64,000 nucleotides of DNA from positions 21,170-85,169 of IMG/VR virus record IMGVR_UViG_3300017917_000784, one strand, 5' to 3'. This DNA is from a virus. Numbering within the stretch: the first letter of the stretch is position 1; the number at the start of each line of letters is the position of its first letter. This document shows positions 17,729 to 25,418 of the stretch, one piece after another. The notes below the pieces were generated by a model. That model worked only from the letters and a program-made list of their open reading frames with translations. It ran no database searches and was not told the origin of the DNA. The translations under genes were made by a program, and so were the position numbers.

Positions 17729-17934
17729 GTCCTAGCGATCACGAAGTTAACGTGGACTATCATACCGGACAAAACGGAATTTGGTGGAATGAAACCTGCG
17801 CTATGGTTATGGAAGTATTTGGACTACCTGGAGATCGGTTTGTGGCCTCTCCTACAGAAGATTATATGACATTTACATTTAAATCAAAAAAGGATGCGGA
17901 TTTATGCAGGATTCTACTGTCAGAAAGGTTGTAA
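17725..17934 (+). CDS. Small conserved phage protein
   Basis: 69 aa with a GTG start that overlaps the previous stop (GTGA). Tryptophan pair GIWWNETCAMVMEVFGLPGD in the middle, and a C-terminal FKSKKDADLCRILLSE helix; looks like a small alpha/beta domain of the ferredoxin-like type. Function unknown. Confidence 0.6.
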   Translation: MSPSDHEVNVDYHTGQNGIWWNETCAMVMEVFGLPGDRFVASPTEDYMTFTFKSKKDADLCRILLSERL

Positions 17935-18143
17935 TTACTGGTTGGTTGGTTTCGATATCATTAATATTAATATTCAGTAATTTTGGAAATTCCAAACCAA
18001 TAATGGTATACGACTGCGGTATAGCAGAATGGCATCCAGATATACCAAAAGAAGTTCGAGACGAATGTCGTAAATTACGTTTGGAAGAATTTTATCAAAG
18101 AAACGAGCAAGAAATTCCTAGAAAAAATTTGACAACGACCTAA
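17904..18143 (+). CDS. Small single-pass membrane protein
   Basis: 79 aa with one hydrophobic helix at about residues 9-25 (VVITGWLVSISLILIF) after a short basic head, then a soluble tail with a conserved-looking PIMVYDCGIAEWHPDIPKEV segment and many charges. Probably N-in or signal-anchor in the inner membrane. The start overlaps the previous gene by 31 bp; an alternative is ATG 18003, which would drop the membrane helix. I recall tails like this in small cyanophage proteins. Function unknown. Confidence 0.6.
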   Translation: MQDSTVRKVVITGWLVSISLILIFSNFGNSKPIMVYDCGIAEWHPDIPKEVRDECRKLRLEEFYQRNEQEIPRKNLTTT

Positions 18144-18158
18144 ATAAACCTATATAAT
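18129..18158 (+). promoter_or_regulatory. sigma70-type promoter for folE
   Basis: TTGACA at 18129-18134, 18-bp spacer, TATAAT at 18153-18158: both hexamers are perfect consensus. It begins inside the end of the previous gene, 42 bp before the folE ATG. The spacer carries CCTAAATAAACCTATATA, nearly the same as the clamp promoter, and contains a TAAATA that resembles a T4-type late promoter core. Confidence 0.78.
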
Positions 18159-18200
18159 ATTACAAAGCGATCCACCGCTTAAACTCGGAGTAAAATATAA

Positions 18201-18947
18201 ATGACAGATAAAAAAGAAACAGCATTAGACGCACTAGCCGGCGACGGCGGATATCAAGAAGCATATCTAGCAGACGTAATCCGTACAAAAATGAAACGTG
18301 ACAAAAAGCGTTTCTGGGCAGGTGACAATATTTCAGACTATGTCACTGAAGAAATGAAACACAAACTTATCGATGAAGCAACAGAAGCATTTGAATTAGT
18401 GCTTGATCGTTTGCTTATTGATAGAGAAACAGATCCTAACAGTCAAGGAACAGCACGTAGGTTGGCTAAGATGTACTTTAACGAGATAATGAATGGAAGA
18501 TATGAGCCAAGCCCAGATTGTACAGCGTTTCCGAACGATTCGGCAGACCGCTATGAGGGTATGCTCGTGGTGCGTAGTGAACTTCGTAGTATGTGTAGCC
18601 ATCATCATCAACCTGTTGCTGGGGTTGCGTATATTGGCATCATTGCGGCAGAAAAACTGATTGGACTCAGTAAGTACACTCGTATTGCACAGTGGTGTGC
18701 TAGACGTGGTACTCTACAAGAAGAACTTGCTAATGACATTGCTCGTGAGATTGCTAAAGCAACCGGAGCAAAAGACGTAGGCGTCTATATTCAAGCCACA
18801 CACGGTTGTTGTGAAAATCGCGGAATTATGGCACATAGCAGTTTAACACAGACTACAGTGTTAAAAGGTGCATTTAAAGACGATGCAGGCACAAAGAAAG
18901 AGTTCTTTGATAACATTAAACTACAACAGGACTTTGCTCCTAGGTAA
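18201..18947 (+). CDS. folE: GTP cyclohydrolase I (FolE)
   Basis: Converts GTP to dihydroneopterin triphosphate, the first step of 7-deazaguanine (and folate) synthesis. Zinc ligands are present: Cys132 and His135 in MCSHHHQPV, and a cysteine of HGCCENRG (203/204). ARRLAKMYFNEI, IGLSKYTRI and the final RGIMAHSSLT segment are typical. 248 aa is slightly longer than the bacterial enzyme (about 190-220), from an N-terminal extension of about 45 residues. A consensus promoter precedes it, so it likely heads an early operon that runs into queE. Confidence 0.95.
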   Translation: MTDKKETALDALAGDGGYQEAYLADVIRTKMKRDKKRFWAGDNISDYVTEEMKHKLIDEATEAFELVLDRLLIDRETDPNSQGTARRLAKMYFNEIMNGRYEPSPDCTAFPNDSADRYEGMLVVRSELRSMCSHHHQPVAGVAYIGIIAAEKLIGLSKYTRIAQWCARRGTLQEELANDIAREIAKATGAKDVGVYIQATHGCCENRGIMAHSSLTQTTVLKGAFKDDAGTKKEFFDNIKLQQDFAPR

Positions 18948-18957
18948 GGAAAAACAA

Positions 18958-19152
18958 ATGACACCAAAAGTAGAAAATATGAAAAAAGGTACATGTGGGT
19001 GCGGACGTAGCCCTACTGGAGATTGCATCGGCTGGCACGCCCTATCTGAAGAAGAATATCAAAAGAAAAAATCAGATTGGGAATTAGCCGAATATCGAAA
19101 ACAGGCTAACGAACTTTGGAACGATAGTTGTACTAGTGGAAGGGCAGAATAA
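18958..19152 (+). CDS. Small CxC...CxGxH protein, CDGSH-like metal site
   Basis: 64 aa from ATG 18958 behind AAGGA. The cysteine pattern TCGCGRSPTGDCIGWH matches the CDGSH iron-sulfur motif (CxC, Ser, third Cys, GxH) with one residue fewer between second and third cysteines and W for the usual Ser/Thr before His. The rest is a charged helix. It may bind a 2Fe-2S cluster or zinc. I recall very similar short proteins in marine cyanophages. Role unknown; position between folE and queE is suggestive only. Confidence 0.6.
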   Translation: MTPKVENMKKGTCGCGRSPTGDCIGWHALSEEEYQKKKSDWELAEYRKQANELWNDSCTSGRAE

Positions 19153-19643
19153 TGGCTACTTGGAAAATTCGAAATTACTACAAAAAATCCATTGAAGAAC
19201 ACGAGCAGTTTAGCAAAGATGGCTTGACAATTACTCATAGAACAGGGTGGCGTTCAGGTAGTTGGTATGTTACTACTTCCGACGATGAACTTCCTGAATT
19301 TGAGTTTGACTATGTTCCAGGCGGAGATGGGCGCAAAGATAGTATCGATGTATATAACTTCCCTGGTCCAAACATTGAAGATGTTGAACTTATCGAAACA
19401 TTCGATGGTTGTTGGGAGGAATATGATTGGCCCGAGGAGTTGGATGAAGACGAACGTGCTCAACTAGAAGAACTTGTCGACGAAGAAGGTGTTTATGCTT
19501 TGGAAGAACATGGCTGGACACAGGAGGATACCCAATGTTGGATGTGGGGCCCTATTGTTATCGAAGACGAAGATGGTAATCAAGTAAAGATTATTATGGC
19601 CGACGAAGAAGGCAACTGTGTAGAGTTCAAGGAGGAAGAATGA
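19152..19643 (+). CDS. Acidic conserved phage protein
   Basis: 163 aa, strongly acidic (runs such as EELDEDERAQLEELVDEEG). Begins with a basic, aromatic segment (ATWKIRNYYKKSIEEHEQF), then a GWRSGSWYVTT strand pair, and ends in EFKEEE. Overall pattern reminds me of a protein conserved in marine T4-like cyanophages. It may mimic nucleic acid, given its charge, but nothing in the sequence proves it. ATGG start overlaps the previous stop by 1 bp. Confidence 0.68.
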   Translation: MATWKIRNYYKKSIEEHEQFSKDGLTITHRTGWRSGSWYVTTSDDELPEFEFDYVPGGDGRKDSIDVYNFPGPNIEDVELIETFDGCWEEYDWPEELDEDERAQLEELVDEEGVYALEEHGWTQEDTQCWMWGPIVIEDEDGNQVKIIMADEEGNCVEFKEEE

Positions 19644-19855
19644 ACTCTGTAGACATGGCCAATGATTTAATTAATCGTGCTAAAAATCTAAAAAAGTTTG
19701 AAGTAAAGCGTATGCTCGAAAACGGAATCTTATTTAACGGTAGTGTACCTTTTGATATTAAAGGTAAAGACGACTGCTATTGGATTTATGCCTATGCTGT
19801 TACTCAAGAAGAAGCAGAAGCAAAAGTCGATGCGTGGCTAAAGGATCGTGTATGA
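19640..19855 (+). CDS. Small conserved phage protein
   Basis: 71 aa, ATGA overlap with the acidic protein before and with the next gene. A helix (MANDLINRAKNLKKFEVKRMLE) is followed by strands (PFDIKGKDDCYWIYAYAVT) and a second helix (EEAEAKVDAWL), a small alpha/beta fold. GGAGGAAGA upstream is a strong ribosome binding site. No recognised family. Confidence 0.62.
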   Translation: MNSVDMANDLINRAKNLKKFEVKRMLENGILFNGSVPFDIKGKDDCYWIYAYAVTQEEAEAKVDAWLKDRV

Positions 19856-20130
19856 AGTGGCTTAAAAGAAAACTACGCATTTGGCTTCAAGAAGAAGACA
19901 CGCTAGAATGTGCATCTATTGGAAAAATTCGAGTTTCAGAAGATTGTGTTGAAAGCGATCCTGTGTTAAACTTTAAAGTATATAATGCTATAGGTGGAAA
20001 GATTGTAGAGTTTAGGCACTATGATCGTCAGAAAGATCGAAATTTTAATCAAACCTATATCATTACTAATGATCAAGATTTTGGAGAACGAATTGCTAAA
20101 ATCGCAACTATGGAAGTATTAAAACAATGA
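19852..20130 (+). CDS. Small conserved phage protein
   Basis: 92 aa from ATG 19852, overlapping the previous stop by ATGA; a longer frame from 19780 lies within the previous gene. Basic amphipathic N-terminus (MKWLKRKLRIWLQEE) then mostly beta strands (VLNFKVYNAIGGKIVEFRHYD, TYIITNDQDFGERI). No recognised domain. ATGA overlap into queE implies coupled expression. Confidence 0.62.
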   Translation: MKWLKRKLRIWLQEEDTLECASIGKIRVSEDCVESDPVLNFKVYNAIGGKIVEFRHYDRQKDRNFNQTYIITNDQDFGERIAKIATMEVLKQ

Positions 20131-20987
20131 GTCAAATTAAACTTGCTGAATTATTTTACAGCATACAGGGCGAAGGACGCTACATGGGCGTCCCGTCTGT
20201 GTTTATGCGTACTTTTGGTTGTAACTTTAAATGTGCTGGCTTTGGTATGCCTAAAGGTGCAAATACTACAGAAGTAGAACCAATTGCCGCTAATGTGCAT
20301 CTTTACAAAAGTTACGAGGAATTGCCATTGGTTAGTACAGGCTGTGACAGTTATGCTAGTTGGCACCCTGCTTTTAAACATCTAAGTCCATTTTATACTA
20401 TTGATGAAATTATAGATAAAACATTAGCAGTATTGCCCAACAAGCAATGGGAAGATGAACACTTGGTCATTACAGGTGGTGAACCTTTACTAGGGTGGCA
20501 ACGTGAGTACGAAGCATTAATTAGCGATCCTCGTATGCGTGGTTTAAAAGAAATTACATTTGAAACTAACGGTACTCAAGAACTACATCGTAGTTTTAAA
20601 GACTTTTTAATTGCATGGCAACAACCTCCGTTGGGTATGCCTAAAACTCACGAAGTAACATTTAGTGTTAGTGCTAAACTTAGTTGCAGTGGTGAAAGTC
20701 GAGCAGATGCTATTAAGCCAGACGTAGTATGTTCTTATCAAGAAGTAGGATATACATATCTTAAATTTGTAATTGCTACAGAAGAAGACGCAGAAGAAGC
20801 ATTAGAAACTTTAGATATCTATCGTGCTGAAGGATTTACAGGTCCTTGTTATTTGATGCCTGTTGGCGGAGTTGAAAGTGTTTATACGCTAAACAATCGT
20901 CGAGTGGCAGAATTTGCAATGAAAAACGGGTTGCGTTATTCGGATCGCCTACAAGTACCTTTATTTAAAAATGAGTGGGGTACATAA
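20127..20987 (+). CDS. queE: 7-carboxy-7-deazaguanine synthase QueE (phage type)
   Basis: Radical SAM enzyme that makes the 7-deazaguanine ring from 6-carboxytetrahydropterin. Typical start AELFYSIQGEGRYMGVPSVFMR, VITGGEPLLGWQ for SAM, ETNGTQEL and FSVSAKLSCSGE. Cluster cysteines are Cys32-x3-Cys36 (GCNFKC) but the third, normally two residues on, is Cys73 in GCDSYASW: a 36-residue insertion splits the motif, and CDSYASW matches the CDT...W of standard QueE. I recall the same arrangement in other phage QueE proteins. 286 aa, longer than bacterial QueE (about 220). Confidence 0.92.
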   Translation: MSQIKLAELFYSIQGEGRYMGVPSVFMRTFGCNFKCAGFGMPKGANTTEVEPIAANVHLYKSYEELPLVSTGCDSYASWHPAFKHLSPFYTIDEIIDKTLAVLPNKQWEDEHLVITGGEPLLGWQREYEALISDPRMRGLKEITFETNGTQELHRSFKDFLIAWQQPPLGMPKTHEVTFSVSAKLSCSGESRADAIKPDVVCSYQEVGYTYLKFVIATEEDAEEALETLDIYRAEGFTGPCYLMPVGGVESVYTLNNRRVAEFAMKNGLRYSDRLQVPLFKNEWGT

Positions 20988-21418
20988 TGAAAAACATTAT
21001 TAAAAGAGTATTTGGCATTGATAAGTTAGAGCAAGCCAAACAAGAAGCCAAACAAGCGGCAGAAGAAGCACTAAAAATAGCAGAGGACGCTAAACGTGCG
21101 GCAGAAGAAGCATTGATGACTCCAAAAGAGCGTGCCACTGCTAGAGGTGAGCCCTATGTTGGTGTATTGGAAACTCACGTCAATAAAGAAAATCTACGTA
21201 ACGGTTTTTTTGAACTTGACTGGAACGACCAATTTGTGTTACAATTAAAGCAAGAAGGTTATGGTTTTGACGGCGATCCAGATGAAGAAATTGTGGATCG
21301 TTGGTTTAGAACTTTATGTCGAGACATAGCCGGCGAAGAGGGCATTGATATGACTGACCGTGGTGCTGGTTTTATTAATGTTAGAAAAATTGCTGAAGGT
21401 AAATCGGAAGTTTCATGA
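20987..21418 (+). CDS. Conserved phage protein with N-terminal coiled coil
   Basis: 143 aa from ATG 20987, sharing an A with the queE stop (TAATG); an upstream start at 20975 is less likely. Residues 10-45 form a long Ala/Glu/Lys coiled coil (KLEQAKQEAKQAAEEALKIA). The C-terminal half is globular, with a FELDWNDQFVLQLKQEGYGFDG block conserved in proteins I recall from cyanophages. Function unknown. Confidence 0.7.
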   Translation: MKNIIKRVFGIDKLEQAKQEAKQAAEEALKIAEDAKRAAEEALMTPKERATARGEPYVGVLETHVNKENLRNGFFELDWNDQFVLQLKQEGYGFDGDPDEEIVDRWFRTLCRDIAGEEGIDMTDRGAGFINVRKIAEGKSEVS

Positions 21419-22383
21419 CATACATTTTAGTTGATACTGCTAATACATTCTTTCGTGCAAGACACGTAATTAAGGGCGATGCCGATATTAAACTTGGCAT
21501 GGCATTCCATATCACACTTAACAGTATCAAGAAAGCATGGCAAGATTTTGAAGGTAGCCATGTAGTTTTCTGCTTAGAAGGTCGCAGTTGGCGTAAGGAT
21601 TACTACGAACCTTATAAACGCAATCGTAGTGATGCTCGTGCGGCGCTGACACCTAAGGAACAAGAAGAAGATCAATTGTTCTGGGAAAGTTTTGACATGT
21701 TCAAAGACTTTATTGCAGAAAAGACTAATTGTACTGTGCTACAGCATCCTCAACTAGAAGCAGATGACTTAATTGCTGGCTGGATTCAAAGTCATCCTGA
21801 TTCAAAACATGTTATTATCAGTACCGACAGCGATTTTGTTCAACTCATTGCGCCCAATGTAAGTCAATATAATGGTGTTATGGAACATCACATCACACAC
21901 GAAGGTATATTTGATAAAAAAGGTAATCGTGTTTTAGATACTAAAACTAAAGAGCCTAAGGCTATTCCAGACCCGCAGTGGCTACTATTTGAAAAATGTA
22001 TTCGTGGAGACAGCAGTGATAACGTATTTTCTGCATATCCAAAAGTGCGTAAAAACAAATTAGAGGAAGCCTTCCGAGATAGACAAAATAAAGGGTTTGC
22101 ATGGAATAATCTTATGCTACAACGTTGGGTTGATCATAACGGCGAAGAACATCGTGTGTTGGAAGACTACGAACGTAATCGTAAATTAATTGACCTTACA
22201 CAACAGCCAGACGATATTAAAGAAAAAATATTTGGTACTATTAAAGAAAATATTGATAAAGAAAAAAATGTAAGTCAAGTTGGTATTCGTTTACTTAAAT
22301 TTTGCCAACTATATGATCTTAAGAAAATTTCTGAACAGGCACAACAATATGCCGAACCACTTAATGCGAGATATCATAAATGA
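21415..22383 (+). CDS. rnh: 5'-3' exonuclease/RNase H, T4 Rnh-like (FEN family)
   Basis: Removes RNA primers from lagging-strand fragments. 322 aa, close to T4 RNase H (305). Metal-binding acids are seen in order: VDTANTFFR (Asp7), RKDYYEPYKRNR helical arch, LEADDLIAGW and STDSDFVQL, then GDSSDNVF in the helix-hairpin-helix region, all typical of the FEN/T4 Rnh family. It lies in the same transcript as FolE and QueE (ATGA overlap before and after). Confidence 0.92.
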   Translation: MTYILVDTANTFFRARHVIKGDADIKLGMAFHITLNSIKKAWQDFEGSHVVFCLEGRSWRKDYYEPYKRNRSDARAALTPKEQEEDQLFWESFDMFKDFIAEKTNCTVLQHPQLEADDLIAGWIQSHPDSKHVIISTDSDFVQLIAPNVSQYNGVMEHHITHEGIFDKKGNRVLDTKTKEPKAIPDPQWLLFEKCIRGDSSDNVFSAYPKVRKNKLEEAFRDRQNKGFAWNNLMLQRWVDHNGEEHRVLEDYERNRKLIDLTQQPDDIKEKIFGTIKENIDKEKNVSQVGIRLLKFCQLYDLKKISEQAQQYAEPLNARYHK

Positions 22384-22916
22384 ATGCTTGTCAATATGTT
22401 GACACTTGTGAAAGTAAAACTGAAAATTGCTGGGAGAAAACAGTGAATGAATTACATGCTAAACCTATTGTAGATGGTAAATTCTGGATTGTCGAAGATC
22501 ACGGAAACAAAGTGGGTATTCTTAAAGTTACTGAACAGAAAAAATATGTTTTTAGTAGTAAGGATACTGTTACTACTTTCGATAATAAGAAAAAACTTTT
22601 TGAAACATTTGGAAAGAACTTTTTCGTAGCCAAATCATTCGAAGTTAAACAAGAAATTGAAAAAGAAGTCCACGGGTACCCTGCAAGTAGCGAACCACAT
22701 AATCCAATGTTCGATGTAAGACGCAATCTTCCGCTGTTTACAAAAAGCGGTAAATCAAAGTCAGTTTATTGTGCAGGATACTATATTATTAAGTTTAACA
22801 AAGGTTGGGTTAAAAGTTTCTGTCCTAAATTGATTACTATTGAAAGAAATCCGTACGAAGGGCCGTTTAAAACTCAATTAGAAATGAAGCAGAGGTTATC
22901 CAGTGTCTCAAAATAA
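22380..22916 (+). CDS. Conserved phage protein, unknown function
   Basis: 178 aa from ATG 22380 overlapping the rnh stop. A shorter form starting at the GTG/ATG near 22443 (NELHAKPIVDGKFWIVEDHG) is possible, because that is where the recognisable domain begins; the preceding 20 residues hold three cysteines (Cys4, Cys10, Cys17) that may or may not be translated. Beta-rich with a basic C-terminus. I recall homologous proteins in marine T4-like phages. Function unknown. Confidence 0.68.
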   Translation: MNACQYVDTCESKTENCWEKTVNELHAKPIVDGKFWIVEDHGNKVGILKVTEQKKYVFSSKDTVTTFDNKKKLFETFGKNFFVAKSFEVKQEIEKEVHGYPASSEPHNPMFDVRRNLPLFTKSGKSKSVYCAGYYIIKFNKGWVKSFCPKLITIERNPYEGPFKTQLEMKQRLSSVSK

Positions 22917-23148
22917 TTTAATTAATACAACATCTATTCAGCAGTTTATTAATCAAGTTAAGGGTGCCGAAAATAGCAACCAGCGAGAGATCAAACTGGA
23001 TATTACTACTGCTAAAAATCTTAGTCACACGTTAGCACTAGTAATGACACGACTAGCAGGTAATTACGAAGGCTTGATACAAAAAACCTCTAGTAATGAA
23101 CCAGAAGTACAGGTAAAAATGGACGGCGGTAGTTGGGATAAAAACTGA
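22903..23148 (+). CDS. Small conserved phage protein
   Basis: 81 aa with GTG start, overlapping the previous gene by 14 bp. Helical (SIQQFINQVKGAENS, ITTAKNLSHTLALVMTRLAGNYEGLIQK), with a short polar tail ending GGSWDKN. A small helical protein, perhaps an assembly or DNA-associated factor. Function not recognised. Confidence 0.6.
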   Translation: MSQNNLINTTSIQQFINQVKGAENSNQREIKLDITTAKNLSHTLALVMTRLAGNYEGLIQKTSSNEPEVQVKMDGGSWDKN

Positions 23149-23191
23149 CCTAGATGGGCTAAATATACGCATATATTGGAGATATGTGTAT
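23149..23191 (+). promoter_or_regulatory. Possible late-type promoter (TAAATA) before a conserved gene
   Basis: A 43-bp gap, large for this genome. It holds CTAAATATAC at 23159-23168, like the TATAAATA core of T4 late promoters, 26 bp before the ATG at 23192, and then TATTGGAGATATG, a usable ribosome binding site. No good -35 hexamer is seen at the right distance. Weak evidence only. Confidence 0.35.
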
Positions 23192-23476
23192 ATGAGCCGT
23201 CCAAAGCCAACTGTAATACTAGAAAACATAAACAAGAAAACTTTTAAAAGCGATCAAATATTAGAAGCAGAAGCCATCTGGGCCGTGTTCTTTAAAGGTC
23301 GTCCTTTTAATTTAAAAAGTCAGAATAGTCTAGGCGGCTACGCTGGCAGTAAGTATAAAAAAGTAAGTTTCTCTAATCCAGGCCATGCACACAATTTGGC
23401 AAAAAAACTAAACACCATGTTCAATTCTAAAGACTTTGCGGTTGTAAAATTAACGCAAGGCGAAGAAGTGAAATGA
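23192..23476 (+). CDS. Small conserved phage protein
   Basis: 94 aa from ATG 23192 (a GTG six bases upstream is also in frame). Basic alpha/beta protein with EAEAIWAVFFKGRPFNLK, YKKVSFSNPGHAHNLAKKLN and a C-terminal KDFAVVKLTQG strand. I recall this domain as widespread in marine T4-like phages. Function unknown. GGAG precedes the start. Confidence 0.7.
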   Translation: MSRPKPTVILENINKKTFKSDQILEAEAIWAVFFKGRPFNLKSQNSLGGYAGSKYKKVSFSNPGHAHNLAKKLNTMFNSKDFAVVKLTQGEEVK

Positions 23477-23859
23477 ATCAAGAAACATATACACGAATTT
23501 TCTTAAAATCTGCCGAACAATCCATCACAGAAGAAAATGTAAAAATACATCTTCGTAAATGGTGGAAAAATACTAGACTTAAAAAAGAAGGCGGTTTACG
23601 CCTCACAGACGAAGGTTTAGACTTTGTTAAAAATACATTAGACTTAAGAGTCTACGAAGTTCCATTTCCTTTAAGTTTAGATTTAAAACCAGAAGTTATA
23701 CTTTTTTTGGACAAGTTTATCGATTGTCCATATCATCTCAGTGAAGAATCTATAACAGTGCTCAGTGAACGTAAAAATTTTGAACTTCACTTATTTGCAG
23801 GCGATGTTCATAGATACGGTTTAATAAAGGCTATGAAAAGAAAAAATGGGGAACAATGA
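23473..23859 (+). CDS. Conserved phage protein, unknown function
   Basis: 128 aa, ATGA overlap on both sides. Contains a basic helix (KIHLRKWWKNTRLKKEGGLRLTDEG) that looks winged-helix-like, then EVILFLDKFIDCPYHL and SERKNFELHLFAGDVHRYG. The GGLRLTDEG segment is one I recall from cyanophage proteins. A DNA-binding role is possible but unproven. Confidence 0.65.
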   Translation: MNQETYTRIFLKSAEQSITEENVKIHLRKWWKNTRLKKEGGLRLTDEGLDFVKNTLDLRVYEVPFPLSLDLKPEVILFLDKFIDCPYHLSEESITVLSERKNFELHLFAGDVHRYGLIKAMKRKNGEQ

Positions 23860-25337
23860 AATTTCACGGATTACTCTTCAATGCTTGCACACTAAGATTT
23901 CGAAGAAATTTAGGTCCTTATAGACTAGCACATTTTTTAAGAGAAGAAGGTTGGGACATAGAAGTTTGTGAATGGGTTCCTTTTTGGCCTTTAGAAAAAC
24001 TTAAAGAATACGCCCTTAGTCGAGTTACAAGTGATACTAAATTTTTTGGGTTTAGTGGTCATATGTGTTATTGGGATGATAACTTAAACGAGTTTGCAGG
24101 ATGGTTGAAACAACAATGGCCAAATATTACTATTATATACGGTGGTCAAAGTCGCCCTCAAATGGACAGCAAGTATATAGACATCTACATTTCAGGGTAT
24201 AGCGAAGTAGCAATTAAAGAAGTATTGAAATACATAGCCGGTAATGGTACTATATCCGATCTGCGATTAGATGCTAATTGGTTATTACGAGGGAAAAAAG
24301 TTATAGATGCTAACGTAGCATTTGATCTTGCTGTTCCTAAAAGTTTAATGGTCAAATATCAGGATCGAGATTATATATTTCCCGACGAATGGCTTATTAT
24401 TGAATTTAGCAGGGGCTGTAAATTTGAGTGTGTATTTTGCAATCACCCTGTATTAGGTGTCAAAGGCGATACTAGTCGTAGTCAAGAAGATTTTATAGAA
24501 CAAGTGCAAGATGCCTATGATAGATTTGGTAGCACTAGATATTATGTAGCAGATGAAACATTTAATGATCGAACAGAAAAGATTGTAAAGTTTGCAGACG
24601 CTGTAGAAAGATTACCCTTTGAACCATTCTTTCACGGATTTATTAGAAGTGACTTACTAGTTGCTAGAGAAGAAGATCGACATCATCTAGCTCGTATGAA
24701 CTTTCGTAGTCATTTTTACGGAGTTGAAACTTTTAATCATGCCAGTGGAAAGTTAGTAGGTAAAGGCATGAACCCAGAAAAACATAAACAAGGTTTAATC
24801 GATGTACGTCGATATTTTGAAACACAAGGGAACGGAATATATAAAGGACAAATAGCATTAGTATTAGGGTTGCCTCACGAAACATGGGATACACTAAACA
24901 GCACATGGAAGTGGTTAAACGAAAATTGGGCAGGACAGGCTATAGACCCTAGTCCACTACAAATAAGCAAAGATGATATGTTAGATAAACCTAGCATTAT
25001 TGATCGAGAATGGCGTAATTGGGGGTATCGAGAATCTAACCAGCCGTTGGAAGGTTTAAATTTTGTACAGGACGAATTGGAATTAACAGAATTAGCGGCT
25101 TTATTGAATTGGGAAAATGATCAATTCAATTTTAACGATATGAGAAAACTTGCAGATCAATGGATGGATGACGGTATGCATACATTTACCCCTCATGCGT
25201 GGGCATGGGAATGGCCGTTAATGGTTGTTGATAATGATTTGAAAAAAGCCATGAATGTAAAAATGAGCGAAATTTTTGGGTTGGACGACCGACATTTATT
25301 GTTAGTAGACGCTTACATCTCCAAAAAACTTAATTGA
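23856..25337 (+). CDS. B12-binding-like radical SAM protein
   Basis: 493 aa. Residues 1-125 resemble the Rossmann-like cobalamin-binding domain of class B radical SAM enzymes (FNACTLRFRRNLGPYRLAHFLREE, FFGFSGHMCYWDD, IIYGGQSRPQMD), though the DxHxxG cobalamin motif is not visible. The radical SAM site is Cys188-x3-Cys192-x2-Cys195 in FSRGCKFECVFC, followed by a TIM-barrel Elp3/MiaB-like region (YYVADETFND, FYGVETFNH). C-terminal 120 residues unassigned. Possibly methylates or rearranges an unknown substrate. ATGA overlap with the previous gene; the next gene has its own promoter. Confidence 0.83.
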   Translation: MKFHGLLFNACTLRFRRNLGPYRLAHFLREEGWDIEVCEWVPFWPLEKLKEYALSRVTSDTKFFGFSGHMCYWDDNLNEFAGWLKQQWPNITIIYGGQSRPQMDSKYIDIYISGYSEVAIKEVLKYIAGNGTISDLRLDANWLLRGKKVIDANVAFDLAVPKSLMVKYQDRDYIFPDEWLIIEFSRGCKFECVFCNHPVLGVKGDTSRSQEDFIEQVQDAYDRFGSTRYYVADETFNDRTEKIVKFADAVERLPFEPFFHGFIRSDLLVAREEDRHHLARMNFRSHFYGVETFNHASGKLVGKGMNPEKHKQGLIDVRRYFETQGNGIYKGQIALVLGLPHETWDTLNSTWKWLNENWAGQAIDPSPLQISKDDMLDKPSIIDREWRNWGYRESNQPLEGLNFVQDELELTELAALLNWENDQFNFNDMRKLADQWMDDGMHTFTPHAWAWEWPLMVVDNDLKKAMNVKMSEIFGLDDRHLLLVDAYISKKLN

Positions 25338-25349
25338 TTTAAAAAGAAG

Positions 25350-25378
25350 TTGACAGAATCGCGCAGTGATAATATACT
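25350..25378 (+). promoter_or_regulatory. sigma70-type promoter for the MoxR ATPase
   Basis: TTGACA at 25350-25355, 17-bp spacer, TATACT at 25373-25378, in the 81-bp gap between the radical SAM gene and the AAA+ gene. The ATG at 25419 is preceded by AAGGAG. Confidence 0.78.
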
Positions 25379-25418
25379 ATTGATACTGCGAAACTGATTC
25401 AACTTTTAAGGAGCAATA

